Source of the DNA: Coemansia sp. RSA 922 | Taxonomy: Eukaryota > Kickxellomycota > Kickxellomycetes > Kickxellales > Kickxellaceae | Assembly (NCBI GenBank): GCA_027577415.1 | Contig: JANBQS010000116.1 | Location: 1 to 33,677 of the forward strand | Length of the DNA stretch: 33,677 nt | Direction of reading: 5' to 3' | Position numbers and translations under genes: made by a program | Part shown: positions 8,710 through 14,113 of the stretch, one piece after another | Position numbering within the stretch: position 1 is the stretch's first letter | How the letters are laid out: each line of letters opens with the position of its first letter | The notes under the pieces: model-generated | The model's database searches: none | Seen by the model: only the letters and a program-made list of their open reading frames with translations | Told to the model about the DNA's origin: nothing

Positions 8710-9090
8710 CTTTCAGTCATTCAGGATTGAGAGAAAAAATGTTTGCTTTGTGTTATTCTTGCAGATGATCTCCTTTACAAACCTTTGCAGGCAAAAAGCA
8801 GAGTTGGCAGTTCTTTACCCTTAAAGCCGACAATATTGTGGAAAAGTACAAAGAAGCTTTGTGTTTGGCATTCAAAGTGCACTCGAGCGACATGCCGTTT
8901 TCTTTTCCTAAAAAGGTAACCTTGCCTTTTAAAGAGAGCAAAAAGCCTCTTTTGCCTATTTTTATAGTGCGCCTTACGAGCACGCCGTTCTTTCAGCTGA
9001 CAAAACTCTGCAACGTGCTTTGACGCTTGGAATTAGAAGGCAAAGGAGCTCTGCCAAAGCCAACCTCACTCTGCTCTTGATTGGATCACG
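8710..9090 (-). repeat. Conserved upstream module of family copy 2
   Basis: A more diverged, shorter version of the module upstream of copies 1 and 4. It keeps CTCAATCCTGAATGACT, an ATGTTTGCTTTG element (8739-8750, plus-strand reading), GAAAACGGCATGTC and GGCAAAGGAGCTCTGCCAAAGCCAACC (plus-strand reading in two parts). Confidence 0.7.
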
Positions 9091-9142
9091 TCTGAAAGGT
9101 ATTTTTAATGACGCAAGGTTCATTACATTCTATTGCAACAAC
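9090..9142 (+). repeat. Short repeat found in direct orientation near two inverted units
   Basis: About 53 bp starting GTCTGAAAGGTATTTTTAAT matches 11895-11947 in the same orientation (roughly three quarters identical). The adjacent modules of copies 2 and 4 are in opposite orientations. Confidence 0.6.
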
Positions 9143-9504
9143 GAAGGTGACAACTGGCTTAGCCGGTAGCATCAGCAAGTGACGCCAAGACCTGGCGAGA
9201 GCCAGGCTCCCCCGCGAAGCCGTAGTTTACCTCGAGTCCACTCTACGTGTCGTACAGCCTCTTATCTACGCCGACCTCTATGCATGGGCAGGTGGTTTCG
9301 GCCCTGGAGAGGCTCCACGTCGATGTCGTATCAGCATCAAGCGCCAAAGTCAGCAAACTTCTTGGTCTATCTGACGGAGGCCGAGCAATGCAGGCGAAGC
9401 AGACGAGCTTCCGCCTCAACCGGCGATCGGCCGCAATGGTCAGCCGCCAGAGGTTCACACTCGTCAGCCAAATTCGTCAGCTTGCAGAAGAGATGGGACA
9501 CTCC

Positions 9505-9528
9505 CAATCGCCTCCATGGAGGCGATTG
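9505..9528. repeat. Perfect 24-bp palindrome
   Basis: CAATCGCCTCCA is followed directly by its own reverse complement, with no spacer and no mismatches. Confidence 0.85.
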
Positions 9529-9741
9529 AGGACATGGCCCACAAAGGTACGTGGCGCAAACAGCGCCCAGCTGGGCCTGTCACTTCCCGCCAAACGTAAT
9601 CAGCTCGCCAGCAGCAACAATCGCCGTCGCAGAGTCAACAGTTGCGTTCCCGCCGTCGCTCTAGGGCAAGATCGCGGAGCACAAGCCAAGAAATATCCTC
9701 GTCGTCCCAACTTCCTGTGGTAGACGATTGGTTACAGCGTC

Positions 9742-9801
9742 CCACCTACAGCTACCAAGATGATCTGGATCTTCCAGATGTCTCGGCAATGCTGTAGGTG
9801 G
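9742..9801. repeat. Nested inverted repeats (hairpin-forming)
   Basis: Outer arms CCACCTACAGC (9742-9752) and GCTGTAGGTGG (9791-9801) pair perfectly. Between them a second perfect pair, ATCTGGA (9763-9769) and TCCAGAT (9773-9779), has a 3-nt loop. Confidence 0.8.
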
Positions 9802-10161
9802 TACTCCTGTTCTCGATGGGCGCAATCTCATGTTGCACATACCTAAACTCACTACATGTCTCAAGGAGGTTTTGCCGAGCCACGAGCTCTTTCCTGTCCT
9901 GATTCCGCTTAACCGGCCGCTTCAAATTTTTTTACTTGGTCTCAGACCTTTTTGCCAGCAACTCGCACTTTTACTAGCTTTTTGCATCCGAGATACGGTC
10001 AGTATCAATAAAACCCCTTATTCTTTTTCTTCTCTTTTCCTTCAATTTGTATTTTGATTTTTTACTTGTTATTTTTATTTATATTTATATTTTTACTTAT
10101 TTATGTGCGCCCACTACACCCACCGCCGGTTTCCAACATTGCGCAACGCTCCACAAGTATC

Positions 10162-10428
10162 TCGATTATCGAAGGTTGTCTTATTAAGAGAACGACAGCT
10201 GCGACAGCTGAATCTAAAAGGGAATCGCCAAGCTCTCCTGGACCCGCAGACCCTGATTCGCCTCAAGTACTGCTGCAGCGCAACTTGCTCGAGGATGGAC
10301 CATGCTTGGTTGTCGCCGATGAGGGACATGTTTTTAAGAACTCAGATGCGCTGCTGTCAAAGTACGTTAACTTGCTAAAGACCAAGGCACGCATGACATT
10401 GGCTTTGACAACAGTGAGGCTGACATAA
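10162..10428 (+). pseudogene. SNF2-family helicase fragment carrying the DEGH box
   Basis: About 88 codons of an open frame contain LLEDGPCLVVADEGHVFKN, the Walker B (motif II) region of SNF2/Rad54/ATRX-type ATPases. It is followed by LLSKYVNLLKTKARMTLAL, which lines up with the family's motif III approach (normally ...TKRRIALTGTPLQNN). The TGTP core is replaced by TTVRLT and a stop, so motif III is destroyed. No Walker A segment is nearby, and upstream DNA is low-complexity AT. This is therefore a gene scrap, not an active helicase. ATRX/ARIP4-like rather than other SNF2 subfamilies is suggested by DEGH, but not certain. Confidence 0.6.
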
Positions 10429-10572
10429 CCCGTGTTGTATTTATTTGGTAGTAGTATAGTTTTTCAAACGGTTATGTATTCCCGTAGAAATGTGTAGAAA
10501 AGGGTGCGGTAGTAATAGATTGGGGGTGTTTTATTTGCGCAACCTTTAAGCGCAAATGTATTGTTACTAAAT

Positions 10573-10852
10573 TTATGTTAAATAATTGTTTCCTGCCACA
10601 GTGGGCGGATTAACGGGTGCAGTCAGGGCGTTGGCGTCGTCGTCCAAAGCTAACTGCTGGTGATACTGAATAATGTGATGTAGGCGGCCGGCCACTTGTT
10701 GCGATTCGTTTCCAAATGAGATCTTCCCATCAAGCTCGTCATCACCGGGATCAAAGTGATACCACCAGTTAGACACCGTTAACCAGAATTTTTCGAATAT
10801 ATGCGGGACCTTGATCATGGGGTAGGAATAATAGAAGTCGTGTAAAATGCGT
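10573..10852 (-). pseudogene. Unidentified protein fragment, possibly SNF2 inter-domain region, opposite strand
   Basis: Minus-strand open segment with coding-like composition: IKVPHIFEKFWLTVSNWW, YHFDPGDDELDGKISFG and HHIIQYHQQLALDDD, ending at a stop at 10573-10575. The order WW...DELDGKI..GN...LHHII resembles the segment before the second helicase domain of ATRX/ARIP4-like proteins (WW...D..KI..SGK...L..IL), but the match is loose. If right, pieces of one helicase gene lie here on both strands. No ATG precedes it; upstream it runs into repeat arm B. Confidence 0.3.
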
Positions 10853-11134
10853 GAGATGACTGCAGATTTCCAGTGGAAGAACATAGCCAAGCCGTGGAGC
10901 CTTTTGCCACCCAGTGACAAGTACAAAGGATCATCTGAGCGGCAGTTATTTAATCGGAACAATGCGGCTGTTATGAACTTCCAGTGGATCGTCGATAGTC
11001 TTTGCGAGACTGGCGATATTCCCCAGGCGTTGAAGCGTTCTACTCCCAGACCTACGTGTACAGCGGCTGGCAAGAGAGCAGCGACTACTGGTAGGCAGGC
11101 ACCGTCTAAGCGTTCACGTAATGGCACCTCCTAG
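10853..11134 (+). pseudogene. C-terminal protein fragment, copy B
   Basis: Plus-strand open segment ending at 11132-11134, homologous to the minus-strand fragment at 5154-5435. Shared residues include TADFQ, LLPPSDKYKGSS, AAVMNFQ, VDSLCETGDIPQALKRS and KRSRNGTS. It lies on the same strand as, and about 420 bp after, the DEGH-box helicase fragment, so it may be the tail of that gene. Most differences between the copies change amino acids, as expected for decayed DNA. Confidence 0.35.
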
Positions 11135-11316
11135 GTCCCTCAACTATAATATTTCCAACACGTTATTGTAGAGCTTGAGATAGCTCGTGTGCTTCAATAG
11201 GTTTAACAAGACGAGTGTGTTGGAACGCCAACACTGGGTTCGGCGAGGTATGCCGTCATGGCATATGTCTTCTGCCCATGGGCAAAGCATTGCTTAGCAA
11301 TTTATAATTTTCTGGT
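10853..11316. repeat. Inverted repeat arm B (SNF2-associated segment)
   Basis: Reverse complement of 4966-5435. The arm begins at GAGATGACTGCAG and ends near the AATTTATAATTTTC just before family copy 3. Divergence of roughly 10-20% shows the duplication is not very recent. Confidence 0.8.
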
Positions 11317-11352
11317 ATGTTTTGTTTAACTCAGCTGCGTTATAGATTTTGC

Positions 11353-11360
11353 TATAAATT
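11353..11360 (+). promoter_or_regulatory. TATA box, family copy 3
   Basis: TATAAATT lies 120 bp before the ATG at 11473, a spacing like that of the other copies. Confidence 0.4.
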
Positions 11361-11472
11361 CGTCACCCTGCTGCCTCCATCAACAATTTATCCGGTATCC
11401 ATCACCTCATCCCCTTTTGCTCCGAATCTTGCGCTCGTTTTCACACGCTGCTATCAATTCGACAACACAATC

Positions 11473-11782
11473 ATGCGCTTCTTCGTTATTCTAGCCGTTC
11501 TCAGCTCTCTTTTGGCGCTTTGCCATGCGGCCCGTACGGTTACTTTTGAAAATGCATTAAGACAAAAGGAGACTTATCACTCGGACGACTACTACTGCCA
11601 TCGCGTTGGCCGCAAGTTTCACAACCCTCTTTAACAAGGCATCCGCGATCGGCGGCGCGGCCACCTACTTTAGTGACTCGGGGTGCAAGGTCAGGGTCCT
11701 AATTGACCCAGTTGGTAAGGGTGAACTCCTTGATATTCCAAGCCGCGTCAAGTCTTACCGCGCACTCAAGTGGGGCAACTAG
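11473..11782 (+). pseudogene. Small secreted two-cysteine protein, family copy 3 (frameshifted)
   Basis: The ATG at 11473 opens with MRFFVILAVLSSLLALCHA and reads on to YYCHRVGRKFHNPL before a TAA at 11632. The rest of the family protein continues in another frame from about 11633 (NKASAIGGAATYFSDSGCKV ... VKSYRALKWGN, stop at 11780-11782). One extra base, or two missing, in CACAACCCTCTTTAAC explains it. There are no splice signals to remove it. Both family cysteines remain. The upstream DNA does not match the module of the other copies, although the AATTCGACAACACAATC leader resembles copy 1. Confidence 0.75.
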
Positions 11783-11894
11783 CTACCCTAGTTAAAATTA
11801 ATATATACTGAATATACTTCTTTGCAACTTCTGAAGCAGTGTCAATAGGTCATACATCTATCGATGTGCTTCCCACTGGCCATGATTCTAGTAT

Positions 11895-11947
11895 GTCTGA
11901 ATGGTACTTTTAATGACGCGAGGGTCTTTGAATTCTATTGCAGACGC
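11895..11947 (+). repeat. Partner of the direct repeat at 9090-9142
   Basis: It reads GTCTGAATGGTACTTTTAAT and ends ATTCTATTGCA, in the same strand sense as its partner. Confidence 0.6.
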
Positions 11948-11979
11948 TTTCATATATTGAGCTTTGATTTAATCGCGCA

Positions 11980-12410
11980 AGACAGGGTTGGCTTTAGCAG
12001 AGCTCCTTTGCCTCTTATGCCAAACGTCAAAGCACATTGCAGAGCTTTGTCAGCTGAGAAAATAGTGTGCTTGTAAAGCACATTATAAATATAGGCAAAA
12101 GAAAAAGTATTTTTGCTTTCTTTAAAGAGCACTGGTTTCTTTTCTGGTAAAGAAAACGGCATGTCATACGAGTGCGCTTTGAATGCCAAACGCTGAATGC
12201 CTATTTTACTTCTTTTCTACGAGATTGTCAGCTTTGAGGGTAAAGAGCCAGCAATTGTACTTTTTTTTGTCTAAAAGGTTTGCAAAAGAAGACCATCAGC
12301 AAGAATAGTACAAAGCAAACATGTTTGCTTTATAGTTATTCAGAGGAGAAATTTCTAGAAACAAACTATTTTTTTTCTCTCAATCCTGAATGACTAGTTG
12401 TTCGAAGGTG
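11980..12410 (+). repeat. Conserved upstream module of family copy 4
   Basis: The intact-looking plus-strand version of the module. It reads GGCTTTAGCAGAGCTCCTTT, TTGTCAGCTGAGAAAAT, GAAAACGGCATGTC and, close to the gene, CTCAATCCTGAATGACTAG. It contains a perfect 20-bp palindrome at 12312-12331. Confidence 0.75.
12312..12331. promoter_or_regulatory. 20-bp palindrome AAAGCAAACATGTTTGCTTT
   Basis: Perfect dyad about 90 bp upstream of the copy 4 TATA box. One half (AAAGCAAACAT) is conserved upstream of copies 1 (6079-6089) and 2 (8739-8750, other strand). It is a candidate transcription factor site, by conservation and symmetry only. Confidence 0.4.
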
Positions 12411-12417
12411 CTTTTGG

Positions 12418-12426
12418 TATAAGAAG
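12418..12426 (+). promoter_or_regulatory. TATA-like box, family copy 4
   Basis: TATAAGAAG, 115 bp before the ATG at 12533, in the same relative place as the boxes of copies 1 and 2. Confidence 0.45.
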
Positions 12427-12532
12427 CTGGACAGCTGCTGCTGCTGCTGTTTCTGTCCACATATCATCATATAACCACTTGTACTCCACACTTTGCACTC
12501 ATCCTCACTGTTCTCTATTCAACAATATCGTC

Positions 12533-12853
12533 ATGCGCTTCTTCGTTATTCTCGCTATTCTTAGTTGTATGTTGGCACTTTGCCACGCCAAACGCAAGAT
12601 TGAAATTAAAAACGAGAAACTGGTAAAAGAGACTTACTATTCGGACGACGAGTACTGCCATCGCATTGGTCGCAAGTTCCATGGCCCTAATAACATGGTT
12701 GCCTCCACTGGCGGACCAACCATGTTCTACAAAGACTCTAGATGCAAGGAGCCAGCCTTCTCTTATAGGCGAACTGACGAGGAATACGTGGATATTCCAT
12801 ACCCTGTCAAGGCATATCGCGCTATCGATCCTGCTCATATATCTGCTGTGTAA
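12533..12853 (+). CDS. Small secreted two-cysteine protein, family copy 4
   Basis: A 106-residue protein. The frame is open upstream, but the signal peptide MRFFVILAILSCMLALCHA fixes the ATG at 12533, as in the other copies. The mature N-terminus is basic (KRKIEIKNEKLVKETYY). The core keeps YCHRIGRKFHGPNN and GGPTMFYKDSRCKE, followed by a longer charged linker (RRTDEEYVDIP) and VKAYRAIDPAHISAV. Two mature cysteines are in family positions. The first half resembles copy 2. The last 15 residues and about 60 bp of 3' flank resemble copy 1. Secreted; function unknown. Confidence 0.85.
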   Translation: MRFFVILAILSCMLALCHAKRKIEIKNEKLVKETYYSDDEYCHRIGRKFHGPNNMVASTGGPTMFYKDSRCKEPAFSYRRTDEEYVDIPYPVKAYRAIDPAHISAV

Positions 12854-13262
12854 TTTTATTTATTTATTTTGAATATACTTGAGATAGCTTTTTGACACAT
12901 GGTGATTGACGAAATAACCCTCATTCCCATTCTAACATTAATTGACGAGTACTTGGATTAAGACCTCTTGATTCGGATTAGTGGCCGATGATCATCGTCA
13001 CAACAAATGCGTCCCTCCCCCACACGCTTTTTTTCCTTTCTCTTTGTATTTTTGTTTCTTTACATTTTATTGGCATCTACCTAATTTCCTCTTTCTCTCT
13101 AATCCTTTATTTTTTTTACTTCTGCGTCGGTATGTTTATTTCTTTTATTTCTTCTTTTTTTGACATCTCGCTGACTGGATTGCCTATAAAAAGAAAACAA
13201 GCGTTACTAATTACTTTTTTTTATAATCTGGTTTTTTATTCTTTGTAACTTGTTTATAGAAC
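12854..13262. other. Intergenic region before Cdc42
   Basis: The first ~60 bp is the 3' flank shared with copy 1 (GCTTTTTGACACATGGTGATTGACGA). The rest is T- and C-rich leader DNA. A TATAAAAAG at 13185-13193 may be the Cdc42 TATA box. A TTTATAG just before the ATG could be the 3' splice site of a leader intron, but I cannot place the donor. Confidence 0.45.
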
Positions 13263-13838
13263 ATGCAGACTATCAAATGCGTCGTAGTGGGCGACGGAGC
13301 TGTGGGCAAAACCTGTCTACTAATTTCGTACACAACGAATAAATTCCCTTCAGAGTATGTGCCGACAGTTTTTGACAATTACGCGGTAACAGTAATGATT
13401 GGCGATGAACCATATACTTTGGGACTATTCGATACGGCTGGACAGGAGGACTACGACCGTCTGCGTCCACTTTCGTACCCGCAGACTGACGTGTTTTTGG
13501 TGTGCTACTCTGTGACATCTCAGGCGTCGTACGAGAACGTGAGGGAGAAGTGGCTTCCTGAGGTCACTCATCATTGCCCCGGGGTGCCCTGCATTATTGT
13601 TGGAACACAGGTAGATTTGAGGGAGGATACTGTTACGCTGGAGAAGTTGGCCAAGAATAAGCAGAAGGCTATTGGTGCTGAGCAGGGTCTTATGTTGGCA
13701 AAGGATCTGAAGGCTGTCAAGTATGTGGAGTGCTCGGCGTTGACTCAGAAAGGACTGAAGAACGTGTTTGATGAAGCTATTGTCGCCGCTTTGGAACCGC
13801 CTACTCCCAAGAAAAAGTCAAAGTGCATTTTGCTTTAA
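13263..13838 (+). CDS. CDC42: Cdc42 Rho-family GTPase
   Basis: A 191-residue protein, exactly the usual Cdc42 length and with no intron in the coding part. The P-loop is GDGAVGKT (10-17), switch [10 protein letters not shown] (32-40), switch [11 protein letters not shown] (57-65), the guanine-specificity box TQVD (115-118), and ECSAL follows at about 156-160. The C-terminus has a basic patch (PKKKSK) and the CAAX box CILL, whose final Leu predicts geranylgeranylation. Known role: master polarity GTPase acting at the plasma membrane through PAK kinases, formins and septins. Q61 and G12 are intact, so it should cycle normally. TQVD instead of the more usual TQID is a minor change. RCE1 at 26815 encodes the CAAX protease type that would process it. 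Confidence 0.96.
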   Translation: MQTIKCVVVGDGAVGKTCLLISYTTNKFPSEYVPTVFDNYAVTVMIGDEPYTLGLFDTAGQEDYDRLRPLSYPQTDVFLVCYSVTSQASYENVREKWLPEVTHHCPGVPCIIVGTQVDLREDTVTLEKLAKNKQKAIGAEQGLMLAKDLKAVKYVECSALTQKGLKNVFDEAIVAALEPPTPKKKSKCILL

Positions 13839-14113
13839 TCCTCTCTCTCCTTTTTTTCTTTTTCAAGTATATTTCTTTCCTCTCTCTATCTCTAATAAAC
13901 AGGCCTATATCTTTGCGTATATGATCCTGCAGCTCCACATATGAGCACAACCTACATATTAGCATAGAGTCTTGTGCAAGGCGCATACATGTGCTTAATG
14001 GCGTCGTACCCCTCATCCCACGGCCATTGTACTAGTCTGGGCTTGAATACCCTGTCTTTTCCTCTCCCTCCTTTTTTGCTCTTTTATCGTACATTTTATT
14101 TTTATCTATTAGT

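Larger units (their letters stand above)
9179..10012 (+). mobile_element. Retroelement-like remnant sharing the LINE 3' tail
   Basis: GC-rich DNA unlike its AT-rich flanks, with overlapping open frames (9179-9529 and about 9247-9723) rich in Arg, Ser, Gln and Pro. None has a recognisable domain. The segment 9880-10005 resembles the LINE 3' tail at 7905-8046 and ends GATACGGTCAGTATCAATAAAA. I read it as a truncated member of the same or a related non-autonomous element. The coding sense of the 9179-9723 part is uncertain; a gag/ORF1-like origin is possible but not shown. Confidence 0.45.

Noticed and set aside
8838..9023. Plus-strand frame in the copy 2 module (DMPFSFPKK reading)
   Set aside because: Begins at GTG; the matching frame in copy 1 has a stop.
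12981..13248. Open frames before Cdc42
   Set aside because: Translations of T/C-rich leader DNA with Phe/Leu/Ser runs; no homology.
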